Part shown: positions 36,401 to 44,645 of the stretch, piece after piece
How positions within the stretch are numbered: position 1 is the stretch's first letter
How the letters are laid out: every line of letters starts with the position of its first letter
DNA from: Paenibacillus donghaensis
Lineage (GTDB): Bacteria; Bacillota; Bacilli; Paenibacillales; Paenibacillaceae
Length of the DNA: 64,000 nt
Direction of reading: 5' to 3'
Assembly: GCF_002192415.1 (NCBI RefSeq)
Contig: NZ_CP021780.1
Coordinates: 7,626,001-7,690,000 of the forward strand
Program-made: the position numbers and the translations under genes
The notes under the pieces: generated by a model
What the model was told of the DNA's origin: nothing
Seen by the model: only the letters and a program-made list of their open reading frames with translations
Database searches by the model: none

Positions 36401-36524
36401 GCTGATCGAGCGCAAAAAAAGCCTCTCGGAGCAGGTAGTCGGCTCCGGTGAAACCTGGTTGACGGAAATGTCCAACCATGAGCTGAAGGAACTGATTGAG
36501 CTGCAGGGACAGGATTGGATGTAA
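33438..36524 (+). CDS. SNF2-family DEAD/DEAH box helicase
   Basis: This is a 1028-residue Swi2/Snf2-type double-stranded DNA translocase. The N-terminal half (about 1-540) is the bacterial SNF2-associated region. The motor follows with motif I LADDMGLGKTVQ, motif II VLDEAQYIKN (DEAQ), motif III MTGTPVENRL, motif V LKAGGVGLNLTKA and motif VI QATDRAFRIGQ. The ATG at 33438 is chosen because AGGAGA precedes it and the conserved N-terminal IWLGDVLFCFSGE follows; the longer frame runs back through a family A repeat. Bacillus relatives (YwqA) pair with SWIM zinc-finger proteins; here a different small gene follows. Confidence 0.9.
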   Translation: MTKHLYAIWLGDVLFCFSGETSEPKVDAWTRVVKRMELTGGMRPFAGAALRLAEVKYPVAPVEGKTARRGMPGRTLEGLALQPGDAYELLLAWDEKACRSQEIEPGGELRYWAAAARFALELMGTGAVAPGALPPRPVGSRRRGGEQAAAVCWSPVFRKPEDQEIFLQLAASMPVLALGTHIAEAGDSSSREEAGAYVLYSFLQAVMSAEIKKVTAGIEGELSPYKTAYRRGYSPLAELWWNSLLTGSRDIPVQGTPAEVIELLETVNKTAGSEMPLSEPEEERSGQLALGLRLEPPAEEDEIWRLTFWAEGSEEGGFWLPAKAIWDSREREFTLWGIRYRNIQQQLLTALGRAAALSADIRRALAEPAPSGAELAPEQLYYFLKETVQQLTSSGFTVQMPSRWSREGRRRIGLKMKMQTLAGTMEGPAPVALGMEELISFRMEASLGDSSATEEELNAMVEAGVPLVRFRGEWIEVDPKEIRQVLRYMKRHESGEMTAAEWMRLEAEDGEERLWKGISVTGMETSGLMASLMKGDVLRNLPIRPVPESLQGTLRPYQERGYQWLSVLSGLGFGVCLADDMGLGKTVQVITCLLDRAMAAPAEEKQEPVLILCPTSLLGNWQRELQRFAPSLAVHIHHGGRRVRGSSFLELAGSHDIVLTTYHLAGRDSEDLAAVSWSTVVLDEAQYIKNHRTKQAQSVMKLSAPHRIAMTGTPVENRLGELWSIFHFLNPGYLGTYHSFRQRYVSGEAGERLRELHRLVSPFLLRRLKSDPDISKDLPEKLELKAYCTLTETQAALYQGVVDEMLGVIGERSGMARRGLVLSSLTKLKQICNHPQLFRKEEGRGLRSEQSGKMDMMYEVLDSIAELGESALIFTQYVAMGELLVSRLSRRYGTVPLFLHGGIPKRERDEMVHAFQEGEGPPFFVLSLKAGGVGLNLTKANHVIHYDRWWNPAVENQATDRAFRIGQHKNVQVHKLICQGTLEERIDELIERKKSLSEQVVGSGETWLTEMSNHELKELIELQGQDWM

Positions 36525-36564
36525 GGATAGAAGTGGAGTCAGAATTTAAGGGAGCGATGTAACC

Positions 36565-37341
36565 ATGAGTGAACGGTCGGAGCTTCGGCTGGAGGTTGCT
36601 CCCGGTGTGGTCCGGGCGGCTTGGCTGCCGCTGCCGCCATCCGGGAAAGCAGCCGGAAAGCAGCTTGATAAAGAGCAGCCAAACCTATTCTCGCTGAATG
36701 TTCCGGTGTGGCAAGCCGGCCGCAAGCAGGAGGTAGTGCGCTGCCTGGCCTTATCCCCGGCGGAAGTCTATGCTCTGCTTCAGGGCCGCCTGACCGGAGG
36801 CCTTGCGGCACTTGATCTGCTGCCTACCGATGCAGAGCTTCGTGAAGGGACTGCGGACAAGGGGCATAAGGACGATGGAGAAACTGCGAAGCTGGTGAGA
36901 ACAAGATTGGCGGAGGAGCCGATGCTGGCTCTTTCGCTAAGAGGTTTTGGCAAAGGGGAGCTGCTGGAGGGTATATTTGCCCTGTGGGCAGAGCCCGAGG
37001 ATGAAGCGGCCGAAGCAGAGGGAGGAAACCCTGCCACTGTGGGAACCGGGGTGCTCGCAGCCGAACTGGCCCGGCTGGAACGCAAAGGCCCGGCTGTCTC
37101 CTCGGGGGAATGGCTGGCCGAGGCAGCTGCCGAAGGCTCGCTTCATCAGCCGGGGCCGCAGTTTCATGAGATTGCGGCCCGTCCCTTCCCCGCTTCACCC
37201 GTTGTGGCTCCTGTGAGCGAAGGCTGGGAGGAACTGTTGCCCAACACGCCGAAGGCCCGCCAGGGCTTGACCCTGATCGTGCAGCGGGTGGCTCAAGCCG
37301 CCGCAAGGCGGGCGGGCAAAGAAGGCAAGCCGCAGCGCTGA
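36565..37341 (+). CDS. Hypothetical protein downstream of SNF2 helicase
   Basis: This is a 258-residue, acidic, Ala/Glu/Leu-rich protein with no recognised domain. It lacks the CxC...CxH pattern of the SWIM zinc-finger partners that usually accompany bacterial SNF2 helicases. The start lies 40 bases after the helicase stop, with GGGAG about ten bases before the ATG, and a terminator follows, so the two genes form an operon. A helicase accessory role is inferred from position only. Confidence 0.7.
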   Translation: MSERSELRLEVAPGVVRAAWLPLPPSGKAAGKQLDKEQPNLFSLNVPVWQAGRKQEVVRCLALSPAEVYALLQGRLTGGLAALDLLPTDAELREGTADKGHKDDGETAKLVRTRLAEEPMLALSLRGFGKGELLEGIFALWAEPEDEAAEAEGGNPATVGTGVLAAELARLERKGPAVSSGEWLAEAAAEGSLHQPGPQFHEIAARPFPASPVVAPVSEGWEELLPNTPKARQGLTLIVQRVAQAAARRAGKEGKPQR

Positions 37342-37359
37342 CAGCGCCGGAGGAACAAT

Positions 37360-37405
37360 AAAGGCAGTCCCGCACAGCATTGGCTGATCGCGGGACTGCC
37401 TTTTT
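37360..37405 (+). terminator. Terminator of the SNF2 operon
   Basis: AAAGGCAGTCCCGC pairs with GCGGGACTGCC, followed by TTTTT. Confidence 0.85.
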
Positions 37406-37480
37406 GAAAAGATAAGAACATATCGCAGAAACGGATAACGCAACGCCTCTTGCATAGGACGGGGAAGCCGCTTCTTCTTA
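37406..37480 (+). repeat. Dispersed hairpin repeat family A, copy A4 (diverged)
   Basis: ATATCGCAGAAACGGAT, a GCCTCTTGC...AGGAC inner stem region and GAAGCCGCTTCTTCTTA. Outer-stem changes show it is an older copy. Confidence 0.6.
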
Positions 37481-37527
37481 CTGCTAAACAAATATTGGAT
37501 AGCGACCTTCTGTGCCTGATCTGTTTA

Positions 37528-38253
37528 TTATGCGCCGCTCCCGGCCGTGTCGCCTTCAGAGAGCTCCAGGATCTCGCGGCGCAGCCGCAGCATCTTCTGG
37601 TCCAGCTCATCGGCAGCCCGGGCTGCATCCTTCAGCTCTGCGGCGACATGTGCGGGCAGCTGTTTATCGAATTTATAATACAGGATATGCTCCATGCTGG
37701 CCCAGAAATCCATAGCCAGGGTCCGCAGCTGGATTTCGGCCTTCACCCAGCGTGTTCCGTCCAGCAGCACCAGCGGCACCGCTACGATAACATGCAGGCT
37801 CTGGTAACCGTTCTGCTTGGGATGGGCGATGTAATCCTTGATCTCCAGCACACGCATGTCCTCACGCGAGGACAGATGGTCGACGAGGCGGTAAATGTCC
37901 TTCACAAAAGCACAAACGATCCGCATGCCCGCGATATCGTGAATATGCTGCTCCATATTTTCCAGGCTGAACTTGTGGCCCTTGCGCTGCATTTTTTGCA
38001 ATATACTCTTGGGTTCCTTGATGCGGCACTTCACATGCTCGATCGGACTGAAGCCGTCGCGGATCGCCCATTCGGTCTTGATCACATCAATTTTATTCTC
38101 AAGCTCATTGAGAGCATGGCGATAAAGCGCCGGCAACGCCTTGAATTCATTGATCTGCTGGACGAAATCTTCATCCGTCTGCCACTGTTTAAGATCCTTC
38201 ACATGTACTTGCAGTTGCTTCAGCGTCATATCTGTACTATCCTCTTCTTCCAC
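37528..38253 (-). CDS. Small alarmone synthetase (RelP/YwaC-like)
   Basis: This is a single-domain (p)ppGpp synthetase of the RelA/SpoT fold (241 residues), cytoplasmic, transferring pyrophosphate from ATP to GDP/GTP. Visible family blocks are SPIEHVKCRIKEPKSILQKM, the HDIAGMRIVCAF strand with the synthetase Asp region, DYIAHPKQNGYQSLHV, and EIQLRTLAMDFWASMEH. There is no hydrolase, TGS or ACT domain. The spacing of ALNELENKIDVIKTEW before the core is nearer YwaC (RelP) than YjbM (RelQ). The start is a GTG with GGGAGAG upstream; an ATG 24 bases later is an alternative. Confidence 0.88.
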   Translation of the reverse strand: MEEEDSTDMTLKQLQVHVKDLKQWQTDEDFVQQINEFKALPALYRHALNELENKIDVIKTEWAIRDGFSPIEHVKCRIKEPKSILQKMQRKGHKFSLENMEQHIHDIAGMRIVCAFVKDIYRLVDHLSSREDMRVLEIKDYIAHPKQNGYQSLHVIVAVPLVLLDGTRWVKAEIQLRTLAMDFWASMEHILYYKFDKQLPAHVAAELKDAARAADELDQKMLRLRREILELSEGDTAGSGA

Positions 38254-38548
38254 TGATACTCTCCCGGTTTCGTTATTTTTGACTTCTCTATTTTAACCGA
38301 TAGGAGGTCCCGGAAGCAAAAAAACGCAAGAAAAAACGGCTTCGTTGTCCTCTGAAAGTATATGGTGGGTAGACACATTTAAGGGAACATTTCTGCGGAA
38401 GCTGCGTATAAACGCACATAAAGCTGTACTCGGACACGTAAGTATGGGTGAGTAGAACGGTTCACAGAACGACAAATAATGAATCTGTTCGGGACATTTG
38501 GTATGATAGAGTCACGTTTCAGGCACAGCCTGAGAAGGAGGAACTGCA

Positions 38549-39376
38549 ATGAATTTAATCCAGCGTATTAAACAGGGTGCCAGCAAGGTTACCGAGAAAG
38601 CACAAAGCTCTGTAGAGATCGGCAAGCTGAACGGGCATATTACCGATATCGAACGTGAGATGGAGATTGAATTTGCCAAAATGGGGAAGCTGTTCTATGA
38701 AGGGTACCGTCTGCGGGATATGTCGGTTGCTGAAGGCCAGATGATTGAGCTGTCACGCAACTGCATCAAGCTTCAGGAGAAGATCGACGACCTGCGTTCA
38801 CGGATTGCCGAGCTGAAGAATGAACGCCTGTGTCCATGTGGACACGTCGTTGCCCTGGAAGCCAACTTCTGCCCGCATTGCGGACGTAAGCTGGAGGCGC
38901 CTTCGGCCGCCAGAAGAAGCTCTCAGCAGCCACCGGTTGCCGCTGCCAGCGTGCAGGTGCAGCATGTGCCCATCGAGGAAGAGGATGAAGACCAATATTA
39001 TGGGGCTGAAGAGCTTACCGAGGCTGAGAAAGAACTGGCCATGCGGTCCGCGCAGTCACAGCGGAGCGGATATACCGAAGCCGTGCATGAAGAGGATATG
39101 CTTCTGCCGGAAGAATATAACGGCTCAGTGGATAACCAGCCAACAGATGCCGAGCGGGAACGCCGCCATGCCGATGAGCTGGAACGGGAGCGGGAAAGAC
39201 AGCTGGAGCTGGACCGCCGCATCCGTGATTGGAAGAACAGTGAACATGGGCATGACGAAGAAGCGGCAGGCAATGAGCAGGACGGGGTGAGGGATATGGT
39301 GAAATGCCAGATCTGCCGCGCCGATCTGCCCAAAGGCTCCATGTGGTGCCCGCGCTGCGGATCCGAGCAAATTTAG
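38549..39376 (+). CDS. Zinc-ribbon protein with coiled coils
   Basis: This is a 275-residue cytoplasmic protein of unknown function. An N-terminal coiled coil (about 10-95) is followed by a first zinc ribbon, CPCGHVV...CPHCG. A low-complexity acidic middle and an Arg/Glu-rich helix (about 195-230) come next, then a second ribbon, CQICRADL...CPRCG, at the C-terminus. AGAAGGAGG precedes the ATG. It lies 37 bases before a TrmB-type regulator, so the two are probably co-transcribed. Partners are unknown. Confidence 0.78.
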   Translation: MNLIQRIKQGASKVTEKAQSSVEIGKLNGHITDIEREMEIEFAKMGKLFYEGYRLRDMSVAEGQMIELSRNCIKLQEKIDDLRSRIAELKNERLCPCGHVVALEANFCPHCGRKLEAPSAARRSSQQPPVAAASVQVQHVPIEEEDEDQYYGAEELTEAEKELAMRSAQSQRSGYTEAVHEEDMLLPEEYNGSVDNQPTDAERERRHADELERERERQLELDRRIRDWKNSEHGHDEEAAGNEQDGVRDMVKCQICRADLPKGSMWCPRCGSEQI

Positions 39377-39413
39377 TCAGTCATAGAGAACAGTCAGCTA
39401 GGGGGACAACAGG

Positions 39414-40244
39414 ATGGAACAGCTGCTGCTGCATCTGCGCAATCTGGGCTTCACGGAGATGGAGTCCAAAATCATGGTGGAGCTGGCAACCAAAGGCCAG
39501 GCCTCTGGCTACGAGGTAGCGAAACAGCTTGGTGTATCAAGGTCCAATGTATATGCTGCGCTTCAGCGACTTACACAGCAGGGCTATGTGAGATGTGGGG
39601 AAGGTGAGCCTGCGCGCTACAGCGTGCTGGAGCCGGAGGAGTTGGCAACCATGATCTCCGGCCGGGTTCAGGCCTCTCTGGCTTACATGGAGAATGAAAT
39701 GCCGCGCGGAGGACCGGTAAGTCCCTCCTTCTATAACGTGGAGGGTGACCGCAACGTGATGGGTGAGCTGGTCCGCCAGCTTAATCTGGCCGGGCAGGAG
39801 GTTGTGGTCGATGTCTGGCGCGAGGAGGCGTCTCATCTTCGCAGCGAGCTGGAACAGGCCGAGCTGCGCGGAGTGCGGCTGCTGTGGGCTTTTGACGGCG
39901 GCAACAATGTACCTGCGCCGTATCCGGCATGGCCGCCGCTGGGCGGCAAACCTCGCAGAAACGGCGGACGCAAATTCTCCTTCGTGATTGACCGCAGCTG
40001 GTGCATGCTTGGCATGCGTTATGATGATGGTACCGCACAGGCGGTTGTGACCGAGCATCCGGTGCTGGTCGAGCTGCTGCTGAATCATTTCACGCAGGAG
40101 ATGGTACTGTTCGAGCTGGAGCAGGATATGGGCGCGGAGCTGGAGGAGCGTTACGGTGACAGATACAGCCGGATTTACAACAAATATGTGATGCATGAGC
40201 AGGAGCCGGAAGAGGAAGAACAAGCAGACCTGAAGGCGGAATAA
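39414..40244 (+). CDS. TrmB family transcriptional regulator
   Basis: This is a 276-residue regulator with an N-terminal winged helix-turn-helix (about 5-70; YEVAKQLGVSRSNVYAALQRL as recognition region) and a C-terminal TrmB/phospholipase D-like sensor domain ending in an acidic tail. TrmB proteins in Archaea and Bacilli bind sugars; the ligand and operators here are unknown. AGCTAGGGGG lies upstream of the ATG. Confidence 0.82.
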   Translation: MEQLLLHLRNLGFTEMESKIMVELATKGQASGYEVAKQLGVSRSNVYAALQRLTQQGYVRCGEGEPARYSVLEPEELATMISGRVQASLAYMENEMPRGGPVSPSFYNVEGDRNVMGELVRQLNLAGQEVVVDVWREEASHLRSELEQAELRGVRLLWAFDGGNNVPAPYPAWPPLGGKPRRNGGRKFSFVIDRSWCMLGMRYDDGTAQAVVTEHPVLVELLLNHFTQEMVLFELEQDMGAELEERYGDRYSRIYNKYVMHEQEPEEEEQADLKAE

Positions 40245-40285
40245 TTCCGTATGATGGCTGAGATCAACCTGGGGAGGTGAAGAGC

Positions 40286-40591
40286 ATGGAGTGTATCGTA
40301 CATTTTGAAGTGCAGCATCCGCAAGGGCCCAAACCGCTGCGCGGCCTGTTGTTTCTGAAGGAAGATCAGGTTCCCGGTGAAGCCGAGCTGGTAGATATGT
40401 TCAAGGATATGGAGTTTAATGTCCGGCTGGATAACCGCGAGAAGTTGATTTTTAAGCCGTTGAATCCGGGTGAGAGTTATTCAGAGATCCGGATTACAAG
40501 CTTTGACAATGGCAAGGAGAAATACAAGCAGGACAACAATCTGAAGAGTATTGTTGGCAACCTGCTGCCGCAGAAGCCTACGGGGTTGTAG
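40286..40591 (+). CDS. Hypothetical protein (101 aa)
   Basis: This is a small soluble protein not recognised from any family. It starts MECIVHFEVQHPQGPKPL and looks alpha/beta with mixed charge and no Cys motif beyond Cys3. GGGGAGGTG lies before the ATG at 40286; the in-frame GTG nine bases earlier is part of that site. It sits between the TrmB regulator and xpt with short gaps, so all may share one transcript. Confidence 0.65.
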   Translation: MECIVHFEVQHPQGPKPLRGLLFLKEDQVPGEAELVDMFKDMEFNVRLDNREKLIFKPLNPGESYSEIRITSFDNGKEKYKQDNNLKSIVGNLLPQKPTGL

Positions 40592-40632
40592 CCATAAGGT
40601 TGAGGTCCATTTCGTGGAGAGGGAGGGCATAG

Positions 40633-41235
<603 letters not shown>

Positions 41236-41303
41236 TGCTGTTTAATTGGCCATGGCGAATATAGCAATGTAGAAGTACGGTGTCTGCAGTGCTAATCCAC
41301 AAG

Positions 41304-41334
41304 CAAGTCCGGCGTTCCGCTGGGCTTGTTTTTT
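41304..41334 (+). terminator. Terminator of the trmB-xpt unit
   Basis: CAAGTCCGGCG and CGCTGGGCTTG pair (two G-T pairs) around TTC; TTTTTT follows. Confidence 0.85.
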
Positions 41335-41409
41335 GCTGTGCGTATAGAGTGGGAGTATGCGTATAATTACAGTATGTTTGAAGAATGATAAGGTATAGAT
41401 GGTAGAAGT

Positions 41410-41824
41410 ATTACTACTTAGGGGGCCCTTTTTTTCCCTCTGTTACTCGTCCGAGCCTGTCATATCACACTGCGGACAAGGAAGCTAAGAATAACAAAGG
41501 AAGGCCGTCGCCAGTAACCATCGCTTAACTTTCAGACTACTAACGGACTCAGGAGCCCCTATTTGCTGTAAAAAGGCTGTTTTGTAGGGCTAACGGACTC
41601 AGGAGCTCTTAATCAAGCGAAAACCCACTAGTTAGGGCCTGTTTTTCCGATATAGCGGCTATGCGGTCCGCAAGACTCCAAATCATCGCAGGAATGAGGA
41701 AATAACAGGAGCTATACGGTCCGCTAGGATGTTGGTTACCTGAAGTTCGGGCGGGGGGAGGGTTTGGATTAAGGTAGAGCGATCCCATAACATTCTCCAG
41801 TAACCTTCTATATCCTAGCAGGAT
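41410..41824 (+). mobile_element. Family C non-coding element, copy C2 (right end lost)
   Basis: Closely similar to copy C1 along its length: left end TTACTACTTAG, two AACGGACTCAGGAGC units, and two inverted ATGCGGTCCGC/ATACGGTCCGC units. It lacks the right terminal repeat, so it is a decayed copy. No gene is seen. Confidence 0.72.
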
Positions 41825-41955
41825 AAACAACTGAATTGTCTTATACACACTGATATAGAGGGATGAATTCCCTTTAACAGAGGAAGTGGCAGGTGTGAAT
41901 GGTCACTGTGGGCCGTATGCAGGCTTGTTAAGCCGCGTTAGGCTGCAAACAGGCG

Positions 41956-42192
41956 GATTAAGCCTCAGGCGATGCGGCAGCGGACGCTGCGCAACGAGCT
42001 TAATGTGCATGCTCCGCGCGCAGGCAGATTAAGTATTAGGCGATGCGACAGCGGACGCTGCGCAACGAGCTTAATGTGCATGCTCCGCGCGCGCAGGCAG
42101 ATTAAGTGTTAGGCGATGCGGCAGCGGACGCTGCGCAACGAGCTTAATGTGCATGCTCCGCGCGCGCAGGCAGATTAAGCCTCAGGCGATAC
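41956..42192. repeat. Tandem repeat, three 71-73 base units plus a partial
   Basis: Units begin GATTAAG at 41956, 42027, 42100 and 42173 (the last partial) and share GCAGCGGACGCTGCGCAACG, a GCGTCC-type palindrome, and TGCATGCTCCGCGCGC. It is GC-rich and ends at the stop codon of the lipid kinase gene. Confidence 0.85.
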
Positions 42193-42193
42193 C

Positions 42194-43147
42194 TCAGCCC
42201 TCGGCCTGACGCGCGGCGGCGTCAAGCGCAGGCATGGCGCCATGCGCTGCCCGCGGCGTGAGCACGCGCAGTGCGCCCCGCTCGCAACGCACCGCGAGCG
42301 GCCCCTGGCCCAGGCTCTCGCCATCGGCGATGGCGTGGCGCGACTCGGCGAACCGGACGGCTACGCTCCGTCCGCGCAGCAAGGTCACGAAGGGCAGGCT
42401 GACATGCCTGCCCTTCATGACCGTCGGGAACAGCCGCAGCAGCTGCCAGCGGCTGCACCCGTGCACGACGCAGACGTCGAGCAGGCCGTCATCGGCCTTC
42501 GCCTGCGGGCAGATCAGCAGCCCGCCGCCGTAGCTGGGCAGGTTGCAGACCGACACCAGCCAGCCGCTCGGAAAGGCCTGCTCCACACCGTCGCAGGTCA
42601 CGTGGACCGGGCACGGCTTGAAGGTCAGCAGCGTCTGCACGATGCCGATCAGGTACGCCAGCTGCCCGGCGCCAATGGCATTGCACAGCCGCTTATAGCG
42701 GCTGGCGTTCACATTGGCCGCTACCTGGGCGTCGAAGCCGCTGGCGACCGCGGTCAAGGTCAAGCCCCCGGCGCCGGCCAGCAGGTCGGCGTCCATGCAG
42801 ACCCCGCTGAGCGCGGCTTCAAGCGCCTCCGCCGTGTCCAGCGGGAGCCCGAAGCCGCGAGCGGTGTCGTTGCCGGAGCCGGCGGGGATCACCGCCAGCG
42901 GCACCCGACAGCGGTGCAGCGCGCCCAGCACGCTATGCACCGTGCCGTCGCCGCCGATTACAATGGCGGCGCTCCAGTCGTGGCGGAGGGCGAGCGCCTC
43001 CGCCACAAGGGTCTCTGCACTGGCGGCGCTGTGCGTGAATAAGGTCTCATAAGCGAGCTCGCGCTGCTGCATGAGACCTTCTACGGCAAGCCAAGTCCGG
43101 CCGCCTGCACCGCCGCCGGAGCGGCGGTTAATGATGAATAAATACAT
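42194..43147 (-). CDS. Diacylglycerol/lipid kinase family protein
   Basis: This is a cytosolic lipid kinase of the DagK/YegS type (317 residues), probably phosphorylating diacylglycerol or a related lipid. The nucleotide-binding motif VIGGDGTVHSVL and the second motif IPAGSGNDTARG are intact, as is the C-terminal beta-sandwich domain. GGAGGAG precedes the ATG at 43147. The gene is visibly more GC-rich than its neighbours and borders a GC-rich tandem repeat, which may reflect transfer or local composition drift. Confidence 0.85.
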   Translation of the reverse strand: MYLFIINRRSGGGAGGRTWLAVEGLMQQRELAYETLFTHSAASAETLVAEALALRHDWSAAIVIGGDGTVHSVLGALHRCRVPLAVIPAGSGNDTARGFGLPLDTAEALEAALSGVCMDADLLAGAGGLTLTAVASGFDAQVAANVNASRYKRLCNAIGAGQLAYLIGIVQTLLTFKPCPVHVTCDGVEQAFPSGWLVSVCNLPSYGGGLLICPQAKADDGLLDVCVVHGCSRWQLLRLFPTVMKGRHVSLPFVTLLRGRSVAVRFAESRHAIADGESLGQGPLAVRCERGALRVLTPRAAHGAMPALDAAARQAEG

Positions 43148-43262
43148 GGTTCTCCTCCAGCCTGTTGAATTCCGTGGTTGTCCTTGTATCCATTGTAAGG
43201 AGTGCAGGAACAAAAGGGAATGCTTTTTGTGAGGGTGGCTGGTTCTTCATGAATAACACCCG

Positions 43263-43607
43263 CTAGAGCCGCCGCAGCTGGCTTTCCGCAACATCTCCTG
43301 CCCAGGGAAGCTTATACCAGTGCCCGCTTAAGGAGTGGTATAACATCAGCAGCCAGACGGCGAAGCCGCATAAAGACACAAGTGCTCCCAGCAAGGCGCC
43401 GAGCAGCGGAATGAAGCCGCTGAGCACATGGCAGATCATCAGCACTCCGAAAGCAATCAAAGATTGCAGCGCATGGAATAAGACGAACCGGCTGCGCTTC
43501 TCCAACGCAAGGAACACAATGCCGCCGACAAATGGGAAGAAGTAACATATAGCTCCAGCTACATAGTCGGGCAATCCGGTGGAAGATTTGAAAGGGGACA
43601 CAGGCAA
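43263..43607 (-). CDS. DUF4870/Tic20-like small membrane protein
   Basis: This is a 114-residue protein with three hydrophobic helices and the pattern YFFPFVGGIVFLALEK...FHALQS that typifies the DUF4870 group. It is an integral membrane protein of unknown function. The start is a TTG with GAGGAG upstream. Confidence 0.72.
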   Translation of the reverse strand: MPVSPFKSSTGLPDYVAGAICYFFPFVGGIVFLALEKRSRFVLFHALQSLIAFGVLMICHVLSGFIPLLGALLGALVSLCGFAVWLLMLYHSLSGHWYKLPWAGDVAESQLRRL

Positions 43608-44063
43608 TCACACTCCTCAGGCTTCTCCTTTAGAGTCTATGAAACACTTGGACAATGTATGTGCCGAGGTCACGGGAACAGCGGCCCGCCGCGAGCAATA
43701 AAAATAAATTCCCTTCACCCAATTTACCTGGAAAGGTGGAAGTTGGACTGGAATATGATACAATATAACGATAAAGCCCGAAAGGAGTGATTCAGAAAGT
43801 GGCTCTTCGGGTAACTAAAGTGTCAAGGTGTTCTTTATCTAAGACATCCTTACTCTCAGCCCAAATCACGACGAACCTGCTTCACCGTCCTGGCGGTGCT
43901 TCAGAGGCTACTTAAGCTTCGGCATCCACTGTTCAGGCGGATAATGCAAGCCACGTATGTGTTCATGGTTGCTTAACTTGCATTTCAAGGTTACGGCGAA
44001 CTTTTCATCATGCATTCTCTACAACGGAGCATTCATTTTCAATGTTTTGGGAGGGAACTGATC
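43608..44063 (+). other. Long leader region upstream of the 62-aa gene
   Basis: A TACAAT box (about 43760) may be the -10 of a promoter. Downstream are a GCCCGAA...TTCGGGT hairpin, a possible 38-codon leader ORF (43799-43915) and further paired segments (TGCAAG...CTTGCA, about 43947-43982). It matches no riboswitch I can recall. Confidence 0.35.
43799..43915 (+). CDS. Possible leader ORF (38 aa)
   Basis: The GTG start lies 11 bases after AAGGAG. The peptide is basic and Ser/Thr-rich (MALRVTKVSRCS...), unlike any known family. It could be a regulatory leader peptide or chance. Only the ribosome binding site and position support it. Confidence 0.2.
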   Translation: MALRVTKVSRCSLSKTSLLSAQITTNLLHRPGGASEAT

Positions 44064-44252
44064 ATGGCAAGTAAAGGTCATAACGAAGTCAAGGAAAGTT
44101 TAAGGGAAATGACACGCATTTTCCGGCCTAAAGATCCCAAGAAATTCGTGAAGGAGTACGTCCGAAAGTATCGGATCACAGGAGGCTATGAAGAAGAGCT
44201 GACTATGGTCGTGGAGCATGAGCTCGTAAGGATGAACTCATCGGTCTCCTAA
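44064..44252 (+). CDS. Hypothetical small protein (62 aa)
   Basis: This is a highly charged small protein (MASKGHNEVKESLREM...) with a basic middle (RPKDPKKFVKEYVRKYR) and an acidic C-terminal helix. The family is not recognised. GGGAGGG lies eight bases upstream of the ATG. It is expressed behind a leader of about 300 bases. Confidence 0.6.
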   Translation: MASKGHNEVKESLREMTRIFRPKDPKKFVKEYVRKYRITGGYEEELTMVVEHELVRMNSSVS

Positions 44253-44430
44253 ACAATAGATAGGATTGTTTCGTGCTGTTTTTCGCGAAATCATTCTGAG
44301 TCACTACATCACATCCATGAGGATTCTCATAAACCGTGCCCCGGCCGTTTGCTGCCGCTGGAATCGGTTTTTTTTGTGTTGAATCTGTCTTTATGAAATA
44401 GTCAAATGAACATTTAGACATAATTAATAA

Positions 44431-44475
44431 TGTAAGCGAATACAATATTGAATTAAATATGTTTGCGCTTACAAT
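44431..44475 (+). promoter_or_regulatory. Promoter with two cre-like sites upstream of ctaC
   Basis: TGTAAGCGAATACA (44431-44444) and, inverted, TGTTTGCGCTTACA (44460-44473) both fit the CcpA cre consensus closely. The second overlaps the -10 of a promoter TTGAAT (44448-44453), 16 bases, TACAAT (44470-44475). Catabolite repression of the oxidase operon, as known for the Bacillus cta genes, is a reasonable inference. Confidence 0.55.
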
Positions 44476-44547
44476 GATATACCTCAAAGCTAGTCAGGAC
44501 AAGGCTTTTTCGCTAAAAAAAGATATTTGTGAACTTCATGTGAACGA

Positions 44548-44576
44548 TTGACAAAACGGGGGTCTGATCTTATATT
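44548..44576 (+). promoter_or_regulatory. Second promoter upstream of ctaC
   Basis: TTGACA (44548-44553), 17 bases, TATATT (44571-44576): a near-consensus sigma-A promoter about 70 bases before the ctaC start. Confidence 0.65.
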
Positions 44577-44645
44577 AATAGTGATTGTTATAATTGACAG
44601 GAAGAACACACCAATCCTTGAAACTGGGAAAAGCGGGGTGGTTCC

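Noticed and set aside
42242..43042. Plus-strand 266-codon frame opposite the lipid kinase
   Set aside because: Antisense shadow in a GC-rich gene; the minus strand has GGAGGAG and intact kinase motifs.
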